From a bacterium UBP10_UBA1149 (GTDB lineage Bacteria > Desulfobacterota > Binatia > UBA1149), in the NCBI GenBank assembly GCA_002311335.1, contig DBZX01000027.1:1-6141 (forward strand): a stretch of DNA of 6,141 nt. The letters are read 5' to 3'. Shown here piece after piece: positions 1-4,804 of the stretch (position 1 is its first letter; every line of letters starts with the position of its first letter). The position numbers and the translations under genes were made by a program. Below the pieces are notes generated by a model that saw only the letters and a list, made by a program, of their open reading frames with translations, did no database searches and was not told the DNA's origin.

Positions 1-165
1 CATGATGGTGGCCGGATTGGAATTCACCAATACAATCCGAAAACCTTCTTCTCGCAGGGCCTTGATGGCTTGGGTGCCGGAATAGTCGAACTCGCAGGCC
101 TGACCGATGACGATGGGGCCCGCCCCCAGGATCAGGATGCGTTGGATGTCGTCGCGACGTGGCAC
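1..165 (-). CDS. carB: Carbamoyl-phosphate synthase large subunit, N-terminal fragment
   Basis: CarB joins bicarbonate, ATP and glutamine-derived ammonia into carbamoyl phosphate for pyrimidine and arginine synthesis, as a cytoplasmic complex with CarA. Only the first 55 codons lie in the window; the gene continues past the left edge. The translation begins VPRRDDIQRILILGAGPIVI and carries the CarB hallmarks GQACEFDYSG (residues 21-30), KALREEG and LVNSNPATIM (residues 46-55), which form the pre-ATP-grasp fold of the first synthetase half. The start is GTG at 163-165. An in-frame TGA lies about 30 nt further upstream with no ATG between, and a GGAG sits 10 nt ahead of the GTG as a plausible ribosome binding site. 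CarA is not in the window. The 110 bp upstream (166-275) holds no gene, and I found no convincing promoter or terminator there. Confidence 0.96.
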   Translation of the reverse strand, partial: MPRRDDIQRILILGAGPIVIGQACEFDYSGTQAIKALREEGFRIVLVNSNPATIM

Positions 166-275
166 GGGGAACCTGCTCCGGCTGCTGAGAGGATGGTGTC
201 ACCGAAATCTGGTGCAGGGTACCGGATCAAACCTTGGCCGTCGTGTTCGCACAGGGAGACCGGACGGCGCGGGCC

Positions 276-629
276 TCACCCGCGATGGTCCCGGGCTACC
301 CGGCCCAGTCGATGGGCAACGTCCTGAGGAAGCAGGCCTGCCTGACCCAACTCGTCAGCGGCCAGGTCACCGGCTTGCGCGTGCAAGCTCACTGCCAGTG
401 CGGCGCCCTCGGCGGGATCAGCTCCCTGTGCCAGCACGGTGCCGACCGCGCCGGCCAGCACATCGCCCATGGGCAGGTCGTGGGTGATATCAATTACGCG
501 CAGCTCTCTACACGCGGCCAGCAGTACTCCCTTTACAGCCCCTGCGTAGCCGTCGGCACTGCCGAAATCCGTGGTCAGGGTAACCAGGCCCGACATGGAT
601 GCGTCGCGGTTATCGCTGGGAGGGGCCAT
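276..629 (-). CDS. Composite ORF: DUF62 N-terminus joined in frame to NnrD C-terminus
   Basis: This 117-codon ORF looks like pieces of two unrelated enzymes. Residues 13-53 (GLVTLTTDFGSADGYAGAVK, then VIDITHDLP) match the N-terminus of the DUF62 / SAM hydroxide adenosyltransferase family, which splits S-adenosylmethionine to adenosine and methionine; members are usually about 260 aa. From about residue 55 (GDVLAGAVGTVLAQG, then SLHAQAGDLAADELGQAGLL and DVAHRLGR) it matches the end of ADP/ATP-dependent NAD(P)H-hydrate dehydratase NnrD, including the GDVLAG motif with its catalytic Asp (D56). The DUF62 catalytic region and the whole NnrD nucleotide fold are missing, so neither activity is expected. 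The likely origin is a deletion between two adjacent genes at the similar GDVxAGA stretch present in both families; a misassembly would look the same. Start is ATG at 629, 18 nt after the preceding gene; Met12 (596) is an alternative and better fits the DUF62 N-terminus. Probably a fusion remnant. Confidence 0.75.
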   Translation of the reverse strand: MAPPSDNRDASMSGLVTLTTDFGSADGYAGAVKGVLLAACRELRVIDITHDLPMGDVLAGAVGTVLAQGADPAEGAALAVSLHAQAGDLAADELGQAGLLPQDVAHRLGRVARDHRG

Positions 630-647
630 CTCGACCGATCCGTGGCT

Positions 648-1004
648 TCAGCCCTGCGGCTCGTGGGGCTTGCCGGTCTTTTCCTGTATGCGCTGAAGGC
701 CGGCCTCCACCTGCTCGCGGTCGCCGGCTCCCAGGCCCTCGATAAAAGCCGACACCAGCATGCGCATCATCGCCCCCTCGGCCGGGTCGAGCCGGTCGCC
801 CAGCTCTACCAGGTCGGCCATGGCTGCCGCCAGCGCGGTCAGCGCCTCGGGGCTGCGGCCGTCGTCGCGCGCCGCCATCGCCTCTATGAGCCGGGCTTTC
901 ACCCTCTCGACCACCGGTGCGGCCTCCGGACCGATCACGGTCACCAGCTCGCCCAGTCCACCCGCCAGTCTTTCGATAGCCCACAATCGTTCGTCGGTCG
1001 CCAT
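648..1004 (-). CDS. Hypothetical small helical protein
   Basis: A 118-aa protein I do not recognise. It begins MATDERLWAIERLAGGLGEL and is rich in Ala, Leu, Glu and Arg, with amphipathic helical stretches throughout (about residues 5-45, 52-70, 75-110). It has no signal peptide, transmembrane segment, cysteine or obvious catalytic motif, so a soluble cytoplasmic all-helical protein is inferred. The open frame continues upstream on this strand to 1553, but that part lies antisense to pepP and reads as low-complexity shadow. ATG at 1002-1004 is chosen because it sits just downstream of a good -10 element (GATAAT, + strand 1011-1016), suggesting a leaderless transcript; no Shine-Dalgarno is visible. 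The composite DUF62/NnrD ORF follows 18 nt downstream, so the two probably share a transcript. It is divergent from pepP. Confidence 0.72.
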   Translation of the reverse strand: MATDERLWAIERLAGGLGELVTVIGPEAAPVVERVKARLIEAMAARDDGRSPEALTALAAAMADLVELGDRLDPAEGAMMRMLVSAFIEGLGAGDREQVEAGLQRIQEKTGKPHEPQG

Positions 1005-1010
1005 GCAGCG

Positions 1011-1038
1011 ATTATCGGGTAGGGTGGGCACGATGCAA
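1011..1038 (-). promoter_or_regulatory. Candidate promoter for the 118-aa gene, leaderless geometry
   Basis: Read on the minus strand, TTGCAT (1033-1038) is followed after 16 bp by GATAAT (1011-1016), which matches the sigma70 -10 consensus at 5 of 6 positions. Six nucleotides then precede the ATG at 1004, so the predicted transcription start falls on the A of the start codon. The -35 match is weak (3 of 6). Assigned by inspection only. Confidence 0.42.
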
Positions 1039-1054
1039 GTTTTCGTGCTACCTT
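1025..1054 (+). promoter_or_regulatory. Candidate pepP promoter
   Basis: TGGGCA (1025-1030, 4 of 6 to the -35 consensus), an 18-bp spacer and TACCTT (1049-1054, keeping the TA...T positions of the -10) end 7 nt before the ATG at 1062. This again places the transcription start at or beside the start codon. The individual matches are weak. Support comes mainly from the same 18-bp geometry ahead of the genes starting at 4647 and 5695. Confidence 0.25.
1028..1048. repeat. Inverted repeat in divergent promoter region
   Basis: Perfect 6-bp arms GCACGA (1028-1033) and TCGTGC (1043-1048) flank a 9-bp spacer, in the short gap between two divergent genes. It overlaps the proposed -35 of the leftward gene and lies between the proposed -35 and -10 of pepP, where an operator could sit. 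Arms this short in GC-rich DNA can arise by chance, so regulatory function is a guess. Confidence 0.25.
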
Positions 1055-1061
1055 CGTGGCG

Positions 1062-2390
1062 ATGACCCCCAACGGCCCATCTCCCGACTCCTACCGCCGG
1101 CGCCGCGAAACCCTGCTCGCCCGACTCAACGACGCGGTGCTGTTTCTGCCCCCCGTCGAGGAGGCACGCTACTCCAACGACGTGCACTATCGCTACCGGC
1201 CCGACAGCGACACGCGCTACCTGAGCGGCTTCGAAGAGCCCTGTTCGCTGATGCTGGTGGCCAGGGACTGCGAATCGAAGGGTTTCTCGATGTTCGTACG
1301 CGAACGCGACCCGCAGAGCGAGACCTGGACCGGGCGCAGGGCCGGTCTTGAAGGCGCGCGCGAAACCTACGGCGCGGACAACGCGTGGGCCCTGGAACAA
1401 GGCGAAGAAAAACTCGAGCAGGCCCTGAGCGGCGCGCGAACGCTTTACTACGGTTTCGGGCGCAGCGCCGGCAGCGACAGCGCGATGCTCGAACTCGTGA
1501 AGCGAGTCAACGCCGGGCGTCCCCGCAGCGGCCTGGCCCCGCTGGTGCTGCACGATAGTTCGGAGCTGATGTCAGAAATGCGGCTTTTCAAGTCCGACGA
1601 GGAAGCCGAGCTCATGCGGCGTTCCTGCGCCATAGCCGTGCAGGCCCACATCGCTGTGCTCGAGGACCTGCGGCCCGGCCACAGCGAATCTGATATAGAG
1701 GCCGGCGTGGAATACCGCTTTCGTCGCGGTGGCTGTTCGGGCCCGGCCTACGGCACCATCGCCGCGGCGGGCAACAACGCTACCGTGCTGCACTACACCT
1801 CCAACCTGGGGACACCCGGCCAGGGCGACCTCGTGTTGCTCGACGCGGGCGGCGAGTACGGCGGCTACGCGGCCGATATCACGTCGACCTTTCCCATGAG
1901 CGCCGACTGGACCGACGCGCAGGCCGAGCTATACGACCTCGTGCTCGCGGCCCAGCGCAGCGCTCTCGCGCAGGTGAAACCGGGATCCAGCTGCGACAGC
2001 GTGCACCAGGCAGCTCTCGGTGTACTCGTACAGGGAATGCACGACCTCGGCCTGCTCGAAGGCAGCGACACGAGCGCTTCGCTGGAGTCGGGCGCCTACC
2101 AGCCCTACTACATGCACCGCACCAGCCACTGGCTGGGCATGGACGTGCACGACGTGGGCAGCTACCGCGACAACGAAGGGCCCCGGCCACTGGCCGCGGG
2201 CATGGTGCTCACCGTGGAGCCGGGCATCTATGTGCGTAGAGACAGCGAGGCGCCCGAGCGTTTCAGGGGAATCGGCATACGCCTGGAAGACGACGTGCTG
2301 GTCACGGCCGACGGCAGCGAAAACCTCACCGCCGCGCTGCCACGCGATCGTGACGAAATATCAAGGATACGCCGCGCGGCGCTTTCCTGA
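1062..2390 (+). CDS. pepP: Xaa-Pro aminopeptidase (PepP-type, M24B)
   Basis: Cytoplasmic dimetal aminopeptidase that removes an N-terminal residue preceding proline. The protein is 442 aa from ATG 1062, or 444 aa from GTG 1056, close to E. coli PepP (about 440 aa). Positions below count from the GTG. An N-terminal AMP_N/creatinase domain spans about residues 11-145 and the M24 pita-bread domain about 185-425. All five metal ligands are present: D263 (LLDAGGEY), D274 (ADITSTFP), H358 (TSHWLG), E388 (TVEPGIY) and E411 (RLEDD). The supporting histidines H246 (LHYTSN) and H365 (DVHDVG) are also conserved, so it should be active. Neither start has a Shine-Dalgarno; ATG 1062 is preferred for its spacing to a possible -10. 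It converges on the cytochrome gene with only 25 bp between stop codons and no visible terminator hairpin, so the 3' ends of the transcripts probably overlap. Confidence 0.96.
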   Translation: MTPNGPSPDSYRRRRETLLARLNDAVLFLPPVEEARYSNDVHYRYRPDSDTRYLSGFEEPCSLMLVARDCESKGFSMFVRERDPQSETWTGRRAGLEGARETYGADNAWALEQGEEKLEQALSGARTLYYGFGRSAGSDSAMLELVKRVNAGRPRSGLAPLVLHDSSELMSEMRLFKSDEEAELMRRSCAIAVQAHIAVLEDLRPGHSESDIEAGVEYRFRRGGCSGPAYGTIAAAGNNATVLHYTSNLGTPGQGDLVLLDAGGEYGGYAADITSTFPMSADWTDAQAELYDLVLAAQRSALAQVKPGSSCDSVHQAALGVLVQGMHDLGLLEGSDTSASLESGAYQPYYMHRTSHWLGMDVHDVGSYRDNEGPRPLAAGMVLTVEPGIYVRRDSEAPERFRGIGIRLEDDVLVTADGSENLTAALPRDRDEISRIRRAALS

Positions 2391-2415
2391 CCCACCGGCT
2401 GACACCTTTCGGCGC

Positions 2416-2706
2416 TCAGTCGGCCGCGTGTCTCGACAAGTAGGCGATGATCTTCTCGCGCTCTTCGTCTGCGAGGCGCGGCAGCCCGCGGCGCTCAAGC
2501 TCGCTCTCCATGCGCACGACCATGATGCCCCACATGGCCGGTTTCATGAGCCCCGGCTCGTAGGGCGGGTGACAGCCACCGCAGCGCAGGCTGTAAAGCC
2601 GCTCGTCGGCGCTGCCCTGCTCAGGCAGTGCCGGCCTGCACCCCGCCCCCACGGCGGCCAACAACACTATCAACGCACCCGCCTGCAGCGACGATCTTAT
2701 GCTCAC
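2416..2706 (-). CDS. Small c-type cytochrome lipoprotein, single heme
   Basis: A 96-aa exported electron-transfer protein. From the GTG start it shows a short basic n-region (VSIRSS), a hydrophobic segment (about residues 8-20), and AVGAGC with a possible lipidated cysteine at C23; the -3 Gly is not a classical lipobox residue. A single heme c attachment site CGGCH lies at 42-46. Candidate distal Met ligands are in the stretch LMKPAMWGIMVVRM (53-66), followed by a C-terminal helix ending IIAYLSRH. The protein is shorter than ordinary class I cytochromes c. The start is set by the 4-nt GTGA overlap with the stop of the upstream pterin synthase gene, which implies translational coupling; the frame stays open upstream to 2841, but that part overlaps the neighbour. 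It is the last gene of the dusB operon. Its redox partner is unknown, and nothing nearby encodes an oxidase or reductase. Confidence 0.85.
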   Translation of the reverse strand: MSIRSSLQAGALIVLLAAVGAGCRPALPEQGSADERLYSLRCGGCHPPYEPGLMKPAMWGIMVVRMESELERRGLPRLADEEREKIIAYLSRHAAD

Positions 2707-3212
2707 GCCCGGGCCTTTCCGGCCAGCTGCCTGCAACAGCGCGCCTCCTGGCCGGGTGCCTCGGCAACGGTCACTTCCAGGCTGAGCAGTGTGCGGTCCG
2801 CGGGCAGGGCCAGCTCCTCGGCCAAGCGATCGCAGAACCACAACGCGAGTTCTTCTGCCGACGAGTGGGCTATGGGGAGCATGGCGCAGTCGGCCTCGGG
2901 CATGCTGTAGCGCCCGCCGTCATCGAGACACAACAGCTCCATCTGCCCGTCAGCGCAGCTCACCTCTATTCGGTCGTTGAGCGTGGGCACGATGAAACGC
3001 TCGTTCAGTCGCGCGCAGAGCAAGCGGGTGGCCTTCTTTATGTCGCCGAAATCCACCACGTAACCGTCCGGCCCTATCTCGCCTTCCAGTAGCACGCTTA
3101 CGCGGTAGTTGTGGCCGTGCAGTCGCTCCCTGAAGCCCGAGTAGACCGAGAAGTGGGCAGCGTTGAAGCGAAAGTCCTCCTTGCCTACGAATACCTGGAA
3201 TCTGTCCGCCAT
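2703..3212 (-). CDS. 6-pyruvoyltetrahydropterin synthase / QueD family protein, PTPS-III-like
   Basis: A 169-aa member of the COG0720 T-fold family acting on 7,8-dihydroneopterin triphosphate. Zinc ligands are visible: H20 (FNAAHF), H32 and H34 (LHGHNY). DFGDIKK (54-60), SSAEELA (117-123) and the pterin-anchoring Glu E151 (VTVAEAPG) follow. QueD and classical PTPS use a catalytic Cys four residues before the first His of HGH; here that position is Arg28, and the motif reads E29-R-L-H-G-H. The ExxHGH pattern is described for the PTPS-III subfamily, which can make 6-hydroxymethyl-7,8-dihydropterin and replace FolB in folate synthesis. A folate role is therefore more likely than queuosine synthesis, but this is inferred from one motif. 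ATG at 3212 lies 4 nt after the dusB stop, with a purine-rich GGGGGCAGG inside the dusB end as ribosome binding site. The stop overlaps the cytochrome start by 4 nt. Confidence 0.9.
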   Translation of the reverse strand: MADRFQVFVGKEDFRFNAAHFSVYSGFRERLHGHNYRVSVLLEGEIGPDGYVVDFGDIKKATRLLCARLNERFIVPTLNDRIEVSCADGQMELLCLDDGGRYSMPEADCAMLPIAHSSAEELALWFCDRLAEELALPADRTLLSLEVTVAEAPGQEARCCRQLAGKARA

Positions 3213-3216
3213 TTTA

Positions 3217-4254
3217 TCAGCCTGCCCCCATCGCCGGTTCTGCCACTGGCTCCTGCTGCGCCTCGGCGCGGTCTCCCGCCCCTGCCAGGAACTCGCCCAG
3301 CAGCTGGGTTACTTCGTCCACGCTCGCGGCGCTACCCATGCGCCTTCGCGCTGTGGCCGCCTCGGGCAATCCCTTGACCGCCCGGCAGGCCATACCCCGG
3401 TAACGGCCCATGAAGGCCTGGTCGGGAAGGGTTTCACGCAACAGGTCCCTGAACAACTTCAGCGCGGCGACTTTGTCGGCAGGCCCGGGCGCAAACGGCA
3501 GGCGACCGGCCACCAGGTCGCCCACCTGCCTGAATATCCACGGGTTATCGAGTGCCGCCCGGCCTATCAAAAGCCCCGACACCCCGGGTGCTGCCAGCCT
3601 CTCGACTGCGGTGCCTGCCTCTACCACGTCGCCGCTACCGAGCACGGGTATGTCCACCGCGGCGGCCACGCGCTCCACGAGTTCCCAGTCGGCGCTGCCG
3701 TTGTAGAGCTGCACGCGGGTGCGGCCGTGCACGGCCAGTGCGCACGCACCGGCCTGCTCCACCAGGCGGGCGACCTCTACCGCGTTGACCGAGTCCTGGT
3801 CCCAGCCGGCGCGTATCTTGACTGTCACCGGCACGCTCACGGCCTCGCGCACCTGCCGGACCACCGACTCCAGGCGCTCGGGCTGGCGCATGAGCTCGGC
3901 CCCGCCTCCCCTGCGCACGACCTTGGGTGCGGGGCATCCGCAGTTGATATCAACTATATCGGCACCCGCCTGTTCGACCACGCGCGCGGCGTCGGCCATG
4001 CGCGTGGGTTCCGAACCGAAGATCTGTATGGACACCGGTCGCTCGCGGTCCTCGATCCTGAGCATGGAAAGCGTGCGCTGGTTGTCGCGGGTGATACCCT
4101 CGGCGGCGACAAACTCGCTCACCACCAGGCCCAGCGCGGCACCGCTGCAATGACGTACGAGGCTGCGAAAGGCACAGTCGGTCACGCCCGACATGGGCGA
4201 GAGAACGAGGTTGGTTTCAACCCGTAAGGTTCCTATATCCAGCGGCCTGATCAC
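3217..4254 (-). CDS. dusB: tRNA-dihydrouridine synthase, DusB type
   Basis: FMN enzyme that reduces specific uridines in the tRNA D-loop to dihydrouridine using NADPH. The protein is 345 aa from GTG 4254, slightly longer than E. coli DusB (about 320 aa) because of an Ala/Glu-rich tail after about residue 325. Numbered from that GTG, the TIM barrel shows SPMSGVTDCAFR (19-30, FMN binding) and VSIQIFGSEP (74-83). DINCGCPAPKVV (102-113) holds the catalytic Cys107, and VKIRAGW (145-151), VHGRTR (175-180), GSGDV (206-210) and LIGRAALDNPWIF (229-241) follow. The frame is open to an ATG at 4347, but homology begins at IRPLDIGTL. The GTG has AAGGGA 9 nt upstream, and a promoter candidate sits inside the longer version, so 4254 is preferred. 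It is the first gene of a three-gene operon with the pterin synthase and cytochrome. Confidence 0.95.
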   Translation of the reverse strand: MIRPLDIGTLRVETNLVLSPMSGVTDCAFRSLVRHCSGAALGLVVSEFVAAEGITRDNQRTLSMLRIEDRERPVSIQIFGSEPTRMADAARVVEQAGADIVDINCGCPAPKVVRRGGGAELMRQPERLESVVRQVREAVSVPVTVKIRAGWDQDSVNAVEVARLVEQAGACALAVHGRTRVQLYNGSADWELVERVAAAVDIPVLGSGDVVEAGTAVERLAAPGVSGLLIGRAALDNPWIFRQVGDLVAGRLPFAPGPADKVAALKLFRDLLRETLPDQAFMGRYRGMACRAVKGLPEAATARRRMGSAASVDEVTQLLGEFLAGAGDRAEAQQEPVAEPAMGAG

Positions 4255-4263
4255 GCGGGGAAA

Positions 4264-4269
4264 TCCCTT
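4264..4269 (-). promoter_or_regulatory. Ribosome binding site deciding the dusB start
   Basis: On the minus strand, AAGGGA lies 9 nt before the GTG at 4254. It supports the GTG over the far upstream ATG at 4347. The nearby GGGATTTCCC could form a very short pairing over the site, but it is too small to argue for control. Confidence 0.45.
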
Positions 4270-4287
4270 GCCGCGACCGACGCGACG

Positions 4288-4301
4288 CCCTGCATACAGG
4301 G
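4288..4301. repeat. 14-bp near-palindrome in the dusB leader
   Basis: CCCTG and CAGGG arms flank CATA. It lies just downstream of the proposed dusB transcription start and between the xre and dusB genes. It could be an operator, perhaps for the adjacent XRE regulator, or a small leader hairpin. A half-site (CCCCTGC) occurs at 4671-4677 near the xre start. Chance is a real alternative. Confidence 0.25.
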
Positions 4302-4310
4302 GGGAGCGTG

Positions 4311-4339
4311 AGATTACTCGCTGGGGTGTCAGCCTGCAA
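4311..4339 (-). promoter_or_regulatory. Candidate promoter of the dusB operon
   Basis: Minus strand TTGCAG (4334-4339), exactly 17 bp, then TAATCT (4311-4316). The predicted start near 4304 gives a leader of about 50 nt before the GTG at 4254. Each hexamer matches consensus at 3 of 6 positions, including the important TTG and TA...T bases. Read-through from xre is also possible because no terminator separates them. Confidence 0.3.
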
Positions 4340-4368
4340 GCCGCCACCCGCCAGGACGCCGCCCCTTG

Positions 4369-4647
4369 TCAGCCCCTGCGTTCGAAGCGCGCTATTTCCG
4401 GGTGACTGCCGGAAAGCAACAACAGGCCCCTTTCGTCGTACACGAAGGCATCCTCTACGCTCACGTCCAGCGCCTTGCAGATACGCATGGCGGTCCTCAC
4501 CGTGGGCACGATGCGCGAGTTCTTGACCCTGTTGATGTAGCTCTGGGCCAGGCCGGTCCGTCGCGACAACTCCATCTCGGTCCAGCCCTTGTCGTAAAGG
4601 ATCTTGGAAATCCGTGTTTTCATTTCTGCTTTAGTTTCCGAATCCAT
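4369..4647 (-). CDS. XRE-family helix-turn-helix transcriptional regulator
   Basis: A 92-aa Cro/CI-type DNA-binding protein. The five-helix HTH domain covers about residues 7-68: RISKILYDKGWT (helix 1), EMELSRRTGLAQSYINRVKN (helices 2 and 3; the QSYINRVKN segment is the recognition helix), and TVRTAMRICKALDVSVEDAF (helices 4 and 5). The tail is a short hydrophobic and charged segment (LLLLSGSHPE, then RFERR) with no recognisable ligand or peptidase domain. The start ATG 4647 has a good AGAGGGG ribosome binding site 8 nt upstream. It stands alone between the dusB operon and the LolA-like gene, all on the same strand. No toxin or phage gene is adjacent, so it is not obviously an antitoxin or phage repressor. 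Its targets are unknown; self-regulation or control of the dusB promoter 30-60 bp downstream is possible. Confidence 0.92.
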   Translation of the reverse strand: MDSETKAEMKTRISKILYDKGWTEMELSRRTGLAQSYINRVKNSRIVPTVRTAMRICKALDVSVEDAFVYDERGLLLLSGSHPEIARFERRG

Positions 4648-4655
4648 CTTGAAAA

Positions 4656-4662
4656 CCCCTCT
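4656..4662 (-). promoter_or_regulatory. Strong ribosome binding site of the XRE gene
   Basis: Minus strand AGAGGGG, 8 nt before the ATG. It is the clearest Shine-Dalgarno in the window and contrasts with the neighbours that lack one. Confidence 0.7.
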
Positions 4663-4689
4663 TGCCGCGTCCCCTGCGGAACAAATTGA

Positions 4690-4719
4690 AGGCTAACGCC
4701 GATGACGGCCGGCAGTCAA
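4690..4719 (-). promoter_or_regulatory. Candidate promoter of the XRE gene
   Basis: Minus strand TTGACT (4714-4719, 5 of 6 to consensus), an 18-bp spacer, then TAGCCT (4690-4695). The predicted start near 4683 gives a leader of about 35 nt that carries the ribosome binding site. The pair closely resembles the one at 5702-5731 in both hexamers and spacing, which strengthens each call. Confidence 0.42.
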
Positions 4720-4804
4720 TGACAGAGAGGAATCAGCAGACCTCGAGCGACCACTTACTAGTTCGCAGCGATATATTACAGCGCCCGAAGACGGCCAGCC
4801 AGGC

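Noticed and set aside
276..470. Frameshift explanation for the truncated DUF62 gene
   Set aside because: I read the other two minus-strand frames past the junction. Neither continues DUF62 (no DPGVGT-like motif), and both hit stops quickly. The in-frame NnrD match explains the change better.
234..1022. Plus-strand ORF of 262 codons across the DUF62/NnrD composite and the 118-aa gene
   Set aside because: The composition is shadow-like, and the minus strand holds recognisable DUF62 and NnrD sequence. I considered whether it could instead be the true gene, but it shows no motif.
1005..1553. N-terminal extension of the 118-aa gene to 301 codons
   Set aside because: The extension lies wholly antisense to the well-conserved pepP N-terminal domain and crosses the promoter region, so the internal ATG at 1004 is preferred.
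2391..2415. Bidirectional terminator between pepP and the cytochrome gene
   Set aside because: The 25-bp gap shows no stem-loop and no T run on either strand.
2707..2841. Longer start for the cytochrome gene
   Set aside because: The extra N-terminus is Arg/Gly-rich, overlaps the pterin synthase gene by over 130 nt and would bury the signal peptide. The GTG at 2706 with a 4-nt overlap is far more natural.
3163..4227. Plus-strand ORF of 354 codons opposite dusB
   Set aside because: The opposite strand encodes DusB with its catalytic motif and FMN-binding segments. The plus-strand translation is His/Gly/Ala-rich without motifs.
4255..4347. ATG 4347 as the dusB start
   Set aside because: The added 31 residues have no counterpart in DusB proteins, and the region contains a promoter-like pair and a palindrome. 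GTG 4254 has a ribosome binding site.
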